Shown piece by piece: positions 26,418-35,905 of a stretch of DNA of 64,000 nt (the stretch's first letter is position 1; every line of letters starts with the position of its first letter). Below the pieces are notes generated by a model. It saw only the letters and a list, made by a program, of their open reading frames with translations. It had not been told where the DNA came from and made no database searches. This DNA comes from Halorubrum sp. GN11_10-6_MGM (GTDB lineage: Archaea > Halobacteriota > Halobacteria > Halobacteriales > Haloferacaceae). The stretch lies in NCBI RefSeq assembly GCF_005435165.1, contig NZ_SGUC01000004.1, positions 87,035 through 151,034 on the forward strand. The letters are read 5' to 3'. The translations under genes were made by a program, and so were the position numbers.

Positions 26418-27283
26418 GTATTTTCGTCGACGACGACACCAGAGTAGTTGTCCAAGGTATCACCGGCGGGGAAGGGAAGTTCCACGCCGGCCAGATGATC
26501 GAGTACGGCACGAACGTCGTCGCGGGCGCGGTGCCCGGCAAGGGCGGTCAGGAGGTCGACGGCGTCCCCGTCTACGACACCGTCGACGAGGCCGTCGACG
26601 CCGAGGACGCCGACGCCTCCGTCATCTTCGTGCCGCCGGCGTTCGCCGCGGACGCGATCTTCGAGTCGCTCGACACCGACCTCGATCTGGCGGTCGCGAT
26701 CACCGAGGGGATCCCGACGCAGGACATGGCGAAGGTGAACAAGCGGCTGAGCGAGACCGACACCCGCCTCATCGGGCCGAACTGTCCCGGCATCATCACG
26801 CCCGGCGAGGCGAAGCTCGGCATCCTGCCGGGGAACATCTTCTCGGAGGGTAACGTCGGGCTCGTCTCCCGCTCCGGCACGCTCACCTACCAGGTCGTCG
26901 ACAACCTCACCGAGCGCGGCCTCGGCCAGTCGACCGCGATCGGTATCGGCGGCGACCCGATCATCGGCACCTCCTTCGTCGACGCCCTGGAGGCGTTCGA
27001 GGCGGACCCCGACACCGACGCCGTCGTGATGTGCGGGGAGATCGGCGGGGAGGACGAGGAGCAGGCCGCCCGCTTCATCGGTGAGCACATGGACACGCCG
27101 GTCGCCGGCTTCATCGCCGGCCGCACGGCGCCGCCGGGCAAGCGCATGGGCCACGCGGGCGCCATCGTCTCCGGTTCCGGCACCGGCACGGCGCAGTCGA
27201 AGATCGACGCGCTGAACGACGCGGGCGTCCCCGTCGGCGACACTCCCGAGGAGGTCGCCGACCACGTCGAGGACTTCCTGTAG
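26414..27283 (+). CDS. sucD: Succinyl-CoA ligase [ADP-forming] subunit alpha
   Basis: The 289-residue protein has the CoA-binding N-terminus ([14 protein letters not shown]) and the motif [10 protein letters not shown]. The active-site His lies in [10 protein letters not shown]. That His is phosphorylated during catalysis. Overlap of four bases with sucC shows a two-gene operon. Confidence 0.97.
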   Translation: MSIFVDDDTRVVVQGITGGEGKFHAGQMIEYGTNVVAGAVPGKGGQEVDGVPVYDTVDEAVDAEDADASVIFVPPAFAADAIFESLDTDLDLAVAITEGIPTQDMAKVNKRLSETDTRLIGPNCPGIITPGEAKLGILPGNIFSEGNVGLVSRSGTLTYQVVDNLTERGLGQSTAIGIGGDPIIGTSFVDALEAFEADPDTDAVVMCGEIGGEDEEQAARFIGEHMDTPVAGFIAGRTAPPGKRMGHAGAIVSGSGTGTAQSKIDALNDAGVPVGDTPEEVADHVEDFL

Positions 27284-27386
27284 GCGCTCGCGCACCGCGG
27301 TCGCGGGCCGACCTCCGACGGTTCCCGATTTTCAATTTCGGTACCCGAAGCGAAAGCTAAAATTACCGGTAGGGAAACACACGCAC

Positions 27387-29963
27387 ATGAATTCCGGTCC
27401 CGACGACTCGCAGTCCGATGCCGGTGCGGCCGCACGCGACGCGTCGGGATCGCTAGTGACCGCGAGTCGCATCCTGTTCGTCGACGACGAACCGGGGGCG
27501 GCGGACCTCGCCGCGACCCACGTCGAGCGGCTCGTGGACGGGATCGAGACCGTGACGCGGCTGTCGCCGGACGAGGGGCTGGACGTAGTCTGCGAGGGGT
27601 GCGTCGACTGCGTCGTCAGCGACTTCGACATGCCGGGGTCCAACGGGCTCGAATTCCTCGAATCGGTCCGCGAGGTCGACCCCGAACTTCCCTTCGTGCT
27701 GTTCACCGGGAAGGGGAGCGAGGAGATCGCGAGCGAGGCCATCTCCGCCGGCGTCACGGACTACCTCCAGAAGGGCGCCGGCCGCGACCGATACGAGATG
27801 CTCGCCAACAGCGTCGCGAACGCGCTCGGTCGCCGTCGGGCCGAGCGCGACCTCCGCGAGGTGAACGCGAAGGTGACGGCGATCCACGAGTTCGCGACGG
27901 AGCTGGCGTCGGTGACCGATATCGAGACGGTGTTCGATCGCACGGTCGACGCGGCCGAGGAGATACTGGAGTTCGACCGGTGCGTCACCGCGCGCCGCTG
28001 CGGCGACCGGGTCGTCCCGGTCGTCCTCTCCGAGAGCGTCACCGAGGACGAGGTCCGGACGTTCGACGTCGGCGAGGGGGTCGTCGGGACGACGGTCGCC
28101 GAGGAGGAGACGATAGTGGTAGACAATCTCAGCGTCGACCCCGCGGACCCGGACGACTTGGAGGACCCCGCCTCCCCGGGTCGGACGTCGACCCGAGCGA
28201 ACCGGCGGGAGGGGTCGGCGGTGGCGGACCCGGTCGCCGACGACATCCGGTCGGCGATCAGCGTCCCGATCGGCTCTCACGGCGTACTCCAGGCCGTCTC
28301 GAACGGCTACGCCGCGTTCGACGAGCACGACGTCGAGGTCGCCGAGCTGCTGGCGGCCCACGCGGCCAACGCCATCGAACAGATCGAGACCGAGAACGCG
28401 CTTCGGCGGGAGCGCGACCGGCTGACCGCGCTGTTCCACGACCTCCCGCTTCCGGCGGTTCGAACCGTCCCGACGGCCGAGGGCGGGCGTCGCCTCGACG
28501 CCGCCAACGAGGCGTTCGAGGAGACGTTCGGATACGGCGCAGACAGTGAGTACGAAGCGGTCCGCGACGAGATCATCCCCGACGGCGCCGACCGGCTCCA
28601 CCCGGGGCCGGTGCTCGAACGCGACGAACCCGAGCGGCTCGAGGTGCGCCGCCGGACCCCCGACGGGATGCGCGACTTCATCCTTCACGTCATCCCGGTC
28701 AAGCAGTCGGACGAGACCGTCATCTACAGCGTCTACGCCGACATCGACGACCAGAAACGCGTCGAGCGGACGCTGCGCCGGCTCCACGCGACGACCCGCG
28801 AGATGTTCGGCGGCGAGGACCGCGAGGAAATCGCCGCGGTGGCGACGCGCGCGGCGATCGACATCCTGGAGTTCCCGAGCAGCGGCGTCCGGCTGTACGA
28901 CCCCGAGACGAACGTCCTGCTCCCGACCGCCATAAGCGAGGAGGCGACCGCGGCGCTCGGCGAGCGGCCCGCCTTCGGTCCGGGCGACGGACGGGTCTGG
29001 GAGGCGTTCGAGTCCGGACAGCCGATCGTGGTCGACGACCTCGACGCGGTCGACACCGCGGTCGGATACGGCGAGCATCGGAGCCTCCTCGCGGTCCCGC
29101 TCGGCGAGCACGGCGTGATGCCATTAGGCTCGCGCAAGCCGGGGTTCTTCGACGAGACGGACGTCCAGCTCGCCCGCGTGCTCGCCGCGAACGTCACGGT
29201 GGCGCTCGACCACGCCCAACGGACCGAACAGCTGCGCGACCGCGACGCCGCGCTTCAGCGGGAGATCGACCGGTTAGAGAAGTTCGCCGGCCTCGTCTCT
29301 CACGACCTCCGGAACCCCCTCAACGTCGCCGCCGGCCGGACCGAACTGGCCGCGTCGCTGACCGACGACCCGGCCGTCCTCGACGAGCTCGACCGGGTCA
29401 AGGACGCGCACGAGCGGATGACACAACTGATAGACGACCTCCTCGCGCTGGCGCGACAGGGCCGGACGGTCGACGAGATCGCGTCCGTCCCGCTGGACGA
29501 GGCCGCCGAGCGCGCGTGGCGCACCGTCGACACCGGGGACGCGACGCTCGACGTCTCGGCGGCGACGTCCGCGGTCGAGGCGGACCCGGAGCGACTCCGC
29601 ACCCTGTTCGAGAATCTGTTTACGAACAGTGTCGAGCACGGCTCGACTAGCAGCCGGACTTCGTCCGGCGACAGCGTGGAACACGGCTCGGACCGAGACG
29701 ACGACGCCCGGACGGCCGGGGATCTCACCGTCACCGTCGGGTCGCTCCCGGACGGGTTCTACGTCGCGGACGACGGGAGCGGCTTCGACATCGATCCGGA
29801 CGAGGCGACGGAGTACGGGCGTTCGAGCACGGCGGACGGGACGGGGTTCGGTCTCGCGATCGTGCGCGAGATAACGGCCGCACACGGCTGGGAGCTGTCG
29901 ATCGACGGGGGCGACGCCGACGGCGCGGACGGCGCTCGGTTCGAGTTCCGGGGGCAGAACTGA
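27387..29963 (+). CDS. REC-GAF-PAS-GAF sensor histidine kinase
   Basis: The 858-residue cytoplasmic kinase opens with a receiver domain (I-L-F-V-D-D-E-P-G; phospho-acceptor Asp79 in S-D-F-D-M-P-G). It continues with a GAF domain (about 155-335), a PAS domain (about 345-450), a second GAF domain (about 460-605), a HisKA helix with His639 in V-S-H-D-L-R-N-P-L, and a HATPase (L-F-E-N-L-F-T-N-S-V-E-H-G, D-D-G-S-G-F, G-T-G-F-G-L-A-I-V). No membrane helix is present, so it senses an internal signal. A 15-residue insert with an internal hairpin sits right after the N-box (see repeat at 29631-29690). All ATP-binding boxes are intact. Its partner regulator is not in the window. Confidence 0.9.
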   Translation: MNSGPDDSQSDAGAAARDASGSLVTASRILFVDDEPGAADLAATHVERLVDGIETVTRLSPDEGLDVVCEGCVDCVVSDFDMPGSNGLEFLESVREVDPELPFVLFTGKGSEEIASEAISAGVTDYLQKGAGRDRYEMLANSVANALGRRRAERDLREVNAKVTAIHEFATELASVTDIETVFDRTVDAAEEILEFDRCVTARRCGDRVVPVVLSESVTEDEVRTFDVGEGVVGTTVAEEETIVVDNLSVDPADPDDLEDPASPGRTSTRANRREGSAVADPVADDIRSAISVPIGSHGVLQAVSNGYAAFDEHDVEVAELLAAHAANAIEQIETENALRRERDRLTALFHDLPLPAVRTVPTAEGGRRLDAANEAFEETFGYGADSEYEAVRDEIIPDGADRLHPGPVLERDEPERLEVRRRTPDGMRDFILHVIPVKQSDETVIYSVYADIDDQKRVERTLRRLHATTREMFGGEDREEIAAVATRAAIDILEFPSSGVRLYDPETNVLLPTAISEEATAALGERPAFGPGDGRVWEAFESGQPIVVDDLDAVDTAVGYGEHRSLLAVPLGEHGVMPLGSRKPGFFDETDVQLARVLAANVTVALDHAQRTEQLRDRDAALQREIDRLEKFAGLVSHDLRNPLNVAAGRTELAASLTDDPAVLDELDRVKDAHERMTQLIDDLLALARQGRTVDEIASVPLDEAAERAWRTVDTGDATLDVSAATSAVEADPERLRTLFENLFTNSVEHGSTSSRTSSGDSVEHGSDRDDDARTAGDLTVTVGSLPDGFYVADDGSGFDIDPDEATEYGRSSTADGTGFGLAIVREITAAHGWELSIDGGDADGADGARFEFRGQN
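29631..29690. repeat. Duplicated V-E-H-G-S unit with internal palindrome inside the histidine kinase
   Basis: The 15 bases at 29631-29645 (coding V-E-H-G-S) recur with two changes at 29676-29690. Between them is a stem-loop with a 6-base stem (29653-29658 and 29664-29669) and a CTTCG loop. The 45-base spacing keeps the reading frame. It looks like a small palindromic insertion flanked by a target-like duplication. Confidence 0.7.
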
Positions 29964-30043
29964 TATATAAAAACCCGGTTGGCGTGCGCAGGTGGCGCAC
30001 AGGCGGGCCACGGTTATGCGCGATTCGCCCCTTCGGATGAGGT

Positions 30044-30364
30044 ATGGACGAAGGAACCCGCGAGCTGCTCGAACCGCTCCCGCCGAGCGCCAAGCTGGTC
30101 TACTACGTGCTCGACGCCGAGGGACGGTTCGACCAGACCGGCCTCGCCGAGGAGACCCGCCTCTCGACCCGTACCGTTCGGTTCGCGGTCGAGAAGCTCA
30201 CCGAGGTCGGCCTCGTCGAGGAGGGGCTGTGCCCCCGGGACGCCCGCCGGTCCGTCTACCAAGCGGTACCGCCCGCGGAGCGCGAGGCGGTCGACGAAGC
30301 GGAGGCGACCGCCGACTCGGCCGCCGAGGCCGACGCGCCGACCGCCGCGGTCGCCGAGGACTGA
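30044..30364 (+). CDS. Winged-helix DNA-binding protein (MarR/TrmB-like HTH)
   Basis: The 106-residue protein is a single winged helix: S-A-K-L-V-Y-Y-V-L-D-A-E-G, then T-G-L-A-E-E-T-R-L-S-T-R-T-V-R-F-A-V-E-K-L (recognition helix) and a wing with Y-Q-A-V. It ends in an Ala/Glu tail. It resembles small haloarchaeal HTH regulators of the MarR/TrmB type, with no effector domain. It lies between a kinase and a tRNA-modifying enzyme on the same strand, with gaps that do not suggest an operon. Confidence 0.78.
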   Translation: MDEGTRELLEPLPPSAKLVYYVLDAEGRFDQTGLAEETRLSTRTVRFAVEKLTEVGLVEEGLCPRDARRSVYQAVPPAEREAVDEAEATADSAAEADAPTAAVAED

Positions 30365-30456
30365 GCCGGTCGGAACCCGTCTCGACACGCCGTCGACTCG
30401 CCGACGTCCCGATCCGTCGCGTTTTTGCCCGCGGGACCGGTAGTGAGCGCACTCCG

Positions 30457-31767
30457 ATGGCGACGTACCACATCGAAACCTACGGCTGTAGCTCGAACCG
30501 GGGCGAGAGCCGGGAGATCGAGCGCGCCCTCCGCGACGGGGGGCACCGCCCGGCCGACGGCCCGGAAGACGCGGACGTCGCCATCCTCAACACCTGTACC
30601 GTCGTCGAGAAGACCGAGCGGAACATGCTCCGCCGCGCCGAGGAGCTGGCGGAGACGACCGCCGAACTCGTCGTCACCGGCTGTATGGCGCTCGCGCAGG
30701 GGGAGGCGTTCGCCGACGCGGACGTCGACGCCGAGATACTCCACTGGGACGAGGTCCCCCAGTACGTGCTCAACGGCGAGTGCCCGACGGTCACTCCCGA
30801 CGCGGAGCCGGTCCTCGACGGCGTCGTCGGCATCCTCCCCATCGCCCGCGGCTGTATGAGCAACTGCTCGTACTGTATCACCAAGTTCGCCACCGGGCGG
30901 GTCGACTCCCCGTCGGTCGAGGAGAACGTCGAGAAGGCTCGGGCGCTGGTCCACGCGGGCGCGAAGGAAATCCGCGTCACCGGGCAGGACACCGGCGTCT
31001 ACGGCTGGGACAACGGGGATCGAAAGCTCCCCGAGCTGCTCGACCGCATCTGCGACATCGACGGCGAGTTCCGAGTCCGGCTGGGGATGGCGAACCCCGG
31101 CGGGATCCACGGGATCCACGAGGAGCTGGCGGACGTGTTCGCCGAGAACGAGGAGCTGTACGACTTCATCCACGCGCCGGTCCAGTCCGGCTCCGACGAC
31201 GTGCTCGAAGCCATGCGCCGCCAGCACCGCGTCGACAAGTTCCGCGAGGTCGTCGAGACATTCGACGACCGGCTCGACCACTGGACGCTCTCGACCGACT
31301 TCATCGTCGGGTTCCCCACGGAGACCGACGCCGACCACGAGCGGTCGATGGACCTCCTCGCCGAGGTCCGCCCGGAGAAGATCAACGTCACCCGCTTCTC
31401 GAAGCGCCCCGGCACCGACGCGGCCGAGATGAAGGGACTCGGCGGGACCGTCAAGAAGGAGCGCTCGAAGGCGATGTCGGAGCTGAAGATGGAGGTCGTC
31501 GGCGAGGCGTACGAGTCCATGGTGGGCGAGGCGTTCGAGGTGCTCGTCGTCGAGGAGGGGACCGGCGACTCCGTGAAGTGCCGCGACTCCGCGTACCGAC
31601 AGATCATCGTCCAGAACGCGACGGATCGCGGCGTCGAGGTCGGCGACTTCCTCACGGTCGAGGTGACCGGCCACAACACCGTCTACGCGTTCGGCGAACC
31701 GACCGAGGGGACCGCCTCCGACGCCGCGAGCGTCGACGACCCCGGCAGAGTGCCGGGAGACGACTGA
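30457..31767 (+). CDS. tRNA t6A37 methylthiotransferase (e-MtaB type)
   Basis: The 436-residue protein has the N-terminal UPF0004 domain with three conserved cysteines (Y-G-C-S-S-N, N-T-C-T-V and T-G-C-M-A). The radical SAM motif A-R-G-C-M-S-N-C-S-Y-C follows, and a C-terminal TRAM domain (V-L-V-V-E-E-G, then V-T-G-H-N-T). This layout is that of archaeal and eukaryotic MtaB/CDKAL1 enzymes, which add a methylthio group to t6A at position 37 of ANN-decoding tRNAs. RimO and MiaB relatives are less likely in archaea. Confidence 0.9.
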   Translation: MATYHIETYGCSSNRGESREIERALRDGGHRPADGPEDADVAILNTCTVVEKTERNMLRRAEELAETTAELVVTGCMALAQGEAFADADVDAEILHWDEVPQYVLNGECPTVTPDAEPVLDGVVGILPIARGCMSNCSYCITKFATGRVDSPSVEENVEKARALVHAGAKEIRVTGQDTGVYGWDNGDRKLPELLDRICDIDGEFRVRLGMANPGGIHGIHEELADVFAENEELYDFIHAPVQSGSDDVLEAMRRQHRVDKFREVVETFDDRLDHWTLSTDFIVGFPTETDADHERSMDLLAEVRPEKINVTRFSKRPGTDAAEMKGLGGTVKKERSKAMSELKMEVVGEAYESMVGEAFEVLVVEEGTGDSVKCRDSAYRQIIVQNATDRGVEVGDFLTVEVTGHNTVYAFGEPTEGTASDAASVDDPGRVPGDD

Positions 31768-31768
31768 C

Positions 31769-33826
31769 TCAGTTCTCGTAGATCATCTCGACCTCGTCGG
31801 CGAACCGGTCCAAGATGTTCCGCCGCTTCTTCTTCATCGTCGGCGTGAGGAGGTCGTTCGCCTCTGTGAACTCCTCCTCGACGATCCGGAACCGCTTGAT
31901 CCGCTCGTAGGACTCGAACTCCTCGTTCACGCGGTCGACCTCCGATTGGATCCGCTCGCGAACGCGGTCGTCGCGACAGACGTCGGCCGGGTCCTCGGAC
32001 AGGTCGATCCCCTCGGCGTCGGCCCACGCCGCGACCTTCTCGAAATTGGGGACGATAAGCGCGGAGACGAACTTCCGGCCGTCGCCGAGGACCACGCACT
32101 GCTCGACGAACTCGTTGGCGGCGAACCGGTCTTCGATCGGGCCGGGCGCGACGTTCTTCCCGGTCGAGAGCACGAGCAGTTGCTTGGCGCGCTCGCGGAA
32201 GGCGACGTAGCCGTCCGGCCGGAGCTGGACGATGTCGCCCGTGCGGAACCACGGTGCTTCTTCGGCCGCCGCGCCGTCGGGTCCGTCCCCGTCGGCGCCA
32301 ACGCGCTCGGCGGCCGGGGTGCCGGCGGTCACGGCGTCCGCGGGGAGGTCGTCCGCGTCGACGAACGCCTCCGCGGTCGCGTCCGGGCGGTTCCAGTAGC
32401 CGTCCGTCACCTGCGGCCCGCGGACGAGCAGTTCGCCGACGTCGCCGGGCAGGTCCGCGACCTCTTGGCCGACGACGGAGCCGTCGATCGCGATCTCGGT
32501 GTCGACGACCGGCGGGCCGATCGTCCCGACCTTCGGCTCCTCCGGCGGGTTGACGCTGATGACGGGCGAGGTCTCCGTCAGGCCGTACCCCTCCAGAATC
32601 GGCAGGTCCATCGCGTGGTACAGCGCGCACAGCTCCGCCGACAGCGACCCGCCGCCCGAGATGAAGAAGTCGACGTTGCCGCCGATCGCCTCGCGGACCG
32701 ACGAGAAGACGAGGCGGTCGGCGAGCGCGCGCTTGGCGTCGAGTAAGGCGCCGGGGTTGTCGGCCTCGTGGTGGGACCGCCCCACGCTGACCGCCCACTC
32801 GAAGATGCGCTCTTTCACCGGCGACTCGCTCGCCTGCTCGCGGATCGCGTCGTACAGCTTCTCGTAGACGCGCGGGACGCTCGTCGTCGTCGTCGGGCGG
32901 ACGAGCCCGAAGTCCTCGCGGAGCGTGTCGGGGCTCTCCGCGTACGCGACCGTCGCGCCCGCCGCGAACATCATGTAGTGGCCGGCCATCCGCTCGAAGA
33001 CGTGCGCGAGCGGCAGGAACGAGAGCGTGGTCGTCTCCGCGGAGATCCCCGGCACGTCCGGGTCGCGGTCGGGCCGGTCGGCGAACCGCCGGTAACATTG
33101 CGAGACGTTGTCGCGGAAGTTCGCGTGGGTGAGTTGGACCCCCTTCGGTTTCCCGGTCGTGCCGGAGGTGTAGATCAGGCTGGCGAGGTCGTCGACGCCG
33201 ACCGCGTCGATCCACGCCTCGTAGGTCGCCTCGTCGAACGCGTCGGCCCCGCGCTCGTGGACCTCGCCGAGGGTGTACACGTCGTCGCCGCCGTCTCCGA
33301 GGTCGTCCGGGTCGACGTCGTCGACGGTCACGATCGCGTCGAGGTCGTGATCGAGGTCGTTCCGCACCGCGAGCACGTCGTCGAGCATCTCGCGGTTCTC
33401 GACGACGACGACGGTCGCCGCCGGGTCCTCCAAGAGGTAGCGCAGCTGGCTCGGCGACGACGAGGCGTACACGGTCGTCACGACCGCGCCCGCGGCCAGC
33501 ACCGCGAAGTCCGTCTGCGCCCACTCCATCCGGGTCTGCGAGTACATCGCGACCCGCGTGTCACCGTCAACGCCCAGATCGCGGAGCCCCGCCGCGAGGT
33601 TCCGAACGATTCCGCGGGTCTCGGCGTACGTCAGGTCGGCGTACTCGCCGGCGGGCGCCTCGGGGACCACCCCCGCGGCGACGAGCGACCGGTCGTGGAT
33701 ACCGCCCTTGTACCGCTGTGCGACCCGATCGGCGTGTCGCTCCGCGGTGCGCTCGAACATCTCGGGAAGGGTCTCTCGGGCGATCGCGTCGTCCGCGAAC
33801 GCTCGCTCTGCCGCTTGCCAACTCAT
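31769..33826 (-). CDS. Long-chain acyl-CoA synthetase (AMP-forming)
   Basis: The 685-residue protein has the AMP-binding motif L-I-Y-T-S-G-T-T-G-K-P-K-G-V (residues about 215-228), G-Y-G-L-T-E-T-S-P and the hinge T-G-D-I-V-Q-L-R-P-D-G-Y. The long-chain-type loop K-N-V-A-P-G-P-I-E follows near residue 565. It activates fatty acids to acyl-CoA via an adenylate. An insert rich in Ala, Asp and Glu around residues 500-520 is probably a haloarchaeal loop. The ATG has a GTTTATG box about 27 bases upstream on its strand. Its stop lies one base from the convergent tRNA enzyme gene. Confidence 0.88.
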   Translation of the reverse strand: MSWQAAERAFADDAIARETLPEMFERTAERHADRVAQRYKGGIHDRSLVAAGVVPEAPAGEYADLTYAETRGIVRNLAAGLRDLGVDGDTRVAMYSQTRMEWAQTDFAVLAAGAVVTTVYASSSPSQLRYLLEDPAATVVVVENREMLDDVLAVRNDLDHDLDAIVTVDDVDPDDLGDGGDDVYTLGEVHERGADAFDEATYEAWIDAVGVDDLASLIYTSGTTGKPKGVQLTHANFRDNVSQCYRRFADRPDRDPDVPGISAETTTLSFLPLAHVFERMAGHYMMFAAGATVAYAESPDTLREDFGLVRPTTTTSVPRVYEKLYDAIREQASESPVKERIFEWAVSVGRSHHEADNPGALLDAKRALADRLVFSSVREAIGGNVDFFISGGGSLSAELCALYHAMDLPILEGYGLTETSPVISVNPPEEPKVGTIGPPVVDTEIAIDGSVVGQEVADLPGDVGELLVRGPQVTDGYWNRPDATAEAFVDADDLPADAVTAGTPAAERVGADGDGPDGAAAEEAPWFRTGDIVQLRPDGYVAFRERAKQLLVLSTGKNVAPGPIEDRFAANEFVEQCVVLGDGRKFVSALIVPNFEKVAAWADAEGIDLSEDPADVCRDDRVRERIQSEVDRVNEEFESYERIKRFRIVEEEFTEANDLLTPTMKKKRRNILDRFADEVEMIYEN

Positions 33827-33905
33827 ACACGCTCAGTCCCGCCCTACCTTCATAAACAATCCGGTAGTTTTGAGTTTCCACCCGACGGGCGCGTCTCCCG
33901 AGCGG

Positions 33906-34889
33906 TCAGCCGTCGAACGCGATACGCCTGCCGACGCGCTCCCTGTCCGCGCGTATCCCGTCGGCGACCTCCGCGATCTGCGCCAACACCGGGTAGCGAG
34001 GCCCGTCCGTGGGGCCGTAGAGGTAGTCGTAGAAGGGTCGCTCGCGGTCGCCGTCGACCCCCGATTCGGGGGTCAGCGGGGGATCGTCCAGCGAGCGCTG
34101 CCGCTCGGCGGCGAGTTCGTCGCACTCCCGTTCGAGTTCGGTCAGCCGGTTCCAGACGTCTATCGCCGCGTCGGTGCCGCGTCCGGACCGGATCCCGTCC
34201 AAGTGACCGAGCAACCGACGTCGGCGGCGGTCGATCGACGATAGCGTCGCCTCCCGGTCGCCCAGCTCGCCGATCTCCTCGCCTATCGCGTCGGCGAGCC
34301 GGTCGCGCGCGTCGGCAGCGCGCCGGCTCCGCTCGACGAGCGCCGACCGGGCGCCCCGCGACAGCCCGCCGTCGGAGGCCAACGCGGTCGCGGCGTCCGG
34401 GCCGAGTTCGGCGGCCAGACTCTCCGCGGCCGTCTCGTCGTAGTCGGTCCGGTAGTGCGGCAGCGACAGCACGGTGTCGTGGTACGCGGTCATCACCCGC
34501 CTGAGGGTGACGCTGCCGCCGTCTGGGTCGCTTCCGGGTCGCCGTCCGCCCCCGGGAGAGCCTATTCGGCGGAGCCCGCCGACCGGCACGCCCGTCGAGG
34601 TCGCGTCCCTCGCGACGGAGACGGTGTCTATCTGTGCCACCCGATCGGCGAACGACTCGAACGCGTCCCGCTCGTCGAGGACGCGGCGTCGCTCGCGCCG
34701 GCACGCGGACTCGGCGTCGCGAACGTGCGCGAACGCCAGCAGCGCGAGGAGCCCGACGAGCGCGATCGCCGTGACGACCCCCGGTTCGGTTGCCAGTGCG
34801 CCCAGGTCACACCAGACGCTCGAACACCCCGCCGTCACCCCTTGTTCGGGGATCTGAAAGACCGCCGTCGAACCCTGCTGAACGCTCAT
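33906..34889 (-). CDS. Membrane-anchored coiled-coil protein, unknown
   Basis: The 327-residue product has one hydrophobic helix near residues 34-52 (V-V-T-A-I-A-L-V-G-L-L-A-L-L-A-F). A long charged, mostly helical region follows, with coiled-coil stretches (R-R-E-R-R-R-V-L-D-E-R; L-T-E-L-E-R-E-C-D-E-L) and a conserved-looking D-Y-L-Y-G-P-T-D-G-P-R-Y. The helix places the bulk in the cytoplasm. I have seen haloarchaeal proteins with this organisation but know no function. ATG 34889 is preferred over a GTG 15 bases upstream. Confidence 0.65.
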   Translation of the reverse strand: MSVQQGSTAVFQIPEQGVTAGCSSVWCDLGALATEPGVVTAIALVGLLALLAFAHVRDAESACRRERRRVLDERDAFESFADRVAQIDTVSVARDATSTGVPVGGLRRIGSPGGGRRPGSDPDGGSVTLRRVMTAYHDTVLSLPHYRTDYDETAAESLAAELGPDAATALASDGGLSRGARSALVERSRRAADARDRLADAIGEEIGELGDREATLSSIDRRRRRLLGHLDGIRSGRGTDAAIDVWNRLTELERECDELAAERQRSLDDPPLTPESGVDGDRERPFYDYLYGPTDGPRYPVLAQIAEVADGIRADRERVGRRIAFDG

Positions 34890-34978
34890 TGTGCCTGTTA
34901 ACACGGTTCACGCACAAAGCGCTTTGGGCGATCGGCGGCGTTGCCCCGGTTCCGACCGGTTGTGTGTGGGTTCCGGGG

Positions 34979-35821
34979 TCAGTTCTGAACCCCGTCGTCG
35001 GTGATCACGGTGTCGATCATGCCGATCGGCGTGGCGTCGTAGCTGGGGTTCTCGATCTCGACGTCTTCGACGGGCTCGCGCATCACCTCGACGGCGTCGC
35101 GGAACTCGTTTTCGAACCTGAACTCCTCGATGGTCTTGGCGCCCGAGCCGACCGCGGTGACGGGGACGCCGAGCTCGCGGGCCGTGACGACCAGGGGGAA
35201 GGTACCGATCCGGTTGTAGTAGGTGCCGCCGGTGATACAGGTGATACCGAGCAGGACGCGGTCGCAGTCGCGGAGCGCGTAGCCCATCGCGCTGTCGACG
35301 ACCATCCGCGTCTCGACCCGGGACATCCCGGCGAGGACGCGCGCCGTCTTGCGGCCGAGGGTGCGCGGGCGCGCCTCGGTGACGTAGACGGTGAGGTGCG
35401 CGCCGTCGCGCGCGGCGTTCTCGATCGCCTCCAGCACCGTCGTCGAGTAGTCGTGGACGAGCAGCGTGTCGCCGTCCTCGATGCGCTCGGCGGCGTTCGC
35501 GGCCGCCTCGCCCTTCGCCGTCTCGATGTCGTCGGCGACGCGGGCGATCACGTCCTCCAACAGCTGCTTCGCGCCCTCGACGCTCGTCGCCTCGCCGACG
35601 ATGGAGCGCTCGACCTCTCGCATCGCGTTGTGGAGCGCGGCGTGGGAGGGGTTCGACCGGCGCAACACGCCCGCGTTGTGTTCGAGGTCGCGCTCGAACT
35701 CGTCGACCGCGACGTACTCGCGGTCGAGCAGGTCCGCGAGCGCCCGCGTCGCCTTCACGGCCACCGCCGACGTGCTGTGGGTCCGCATCGCTCGGATCTC
35801 GGCGACGGTCTCGTCGATCAT
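34979..35821 (-). CDS. eIF2B-type isomerase, probable ribose-1,5-bisphosphate isomerase
   Basis: The 280-residue protein belongs to the eIF2B alpha/beta/delta-MtnA superfamily: an N-terminal helical bundle and a Rossmann-like C-terminal domain with H-D-Y-S-T-T-V-L, V-T-E-A-R-P-R, D-S-A-M-G-Y and N-R-I-G-T. The archaeal branch converts ribose 1,5-bisphosphate to ribulose 1,5-bisphosphate in nucleoside or AMP breakdown. S-T-S-A-V-A-V-K-A-T-R-A fits that branch. No RuBisCO or nucleotide phosphorylase gene is near. Older annotation would call it translation initiation factor eIF-2B. Confidence 0.8.
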   Translation of the reverse strand: MIDETVAEIRAMRTHSTSAVAVKATRALADLLDREYVAVDEFERDLEHNAGVLRRSNPSHAALHNAMREVERSIVGEATSVEGAKQLLEDVIARVADDIETAKGEAAANAAERIEDGDTLLVHDYSTTVLEAIENAARDGAHLTVYVTEARPRTLGRKTARVLAGMSRVETRMVVDSAMGYALRDCDRVLLGITCITGGTYYNRIGTFPLVVTARELGVPVTAVGSGAKTIEEFRFENEFRDAVEVMREPVEDVEIENPSYDATPIGMIDTVITDDGVQN

Positions 35822-35905
35822 GCCCGAACGGTCGACCGCGCCGGTAAAAGGGGTTCCGGGGACGAGTCGGGCGCGGCGCGTTCCGGGACGAGCCGTGCCG
35901 GCGGA

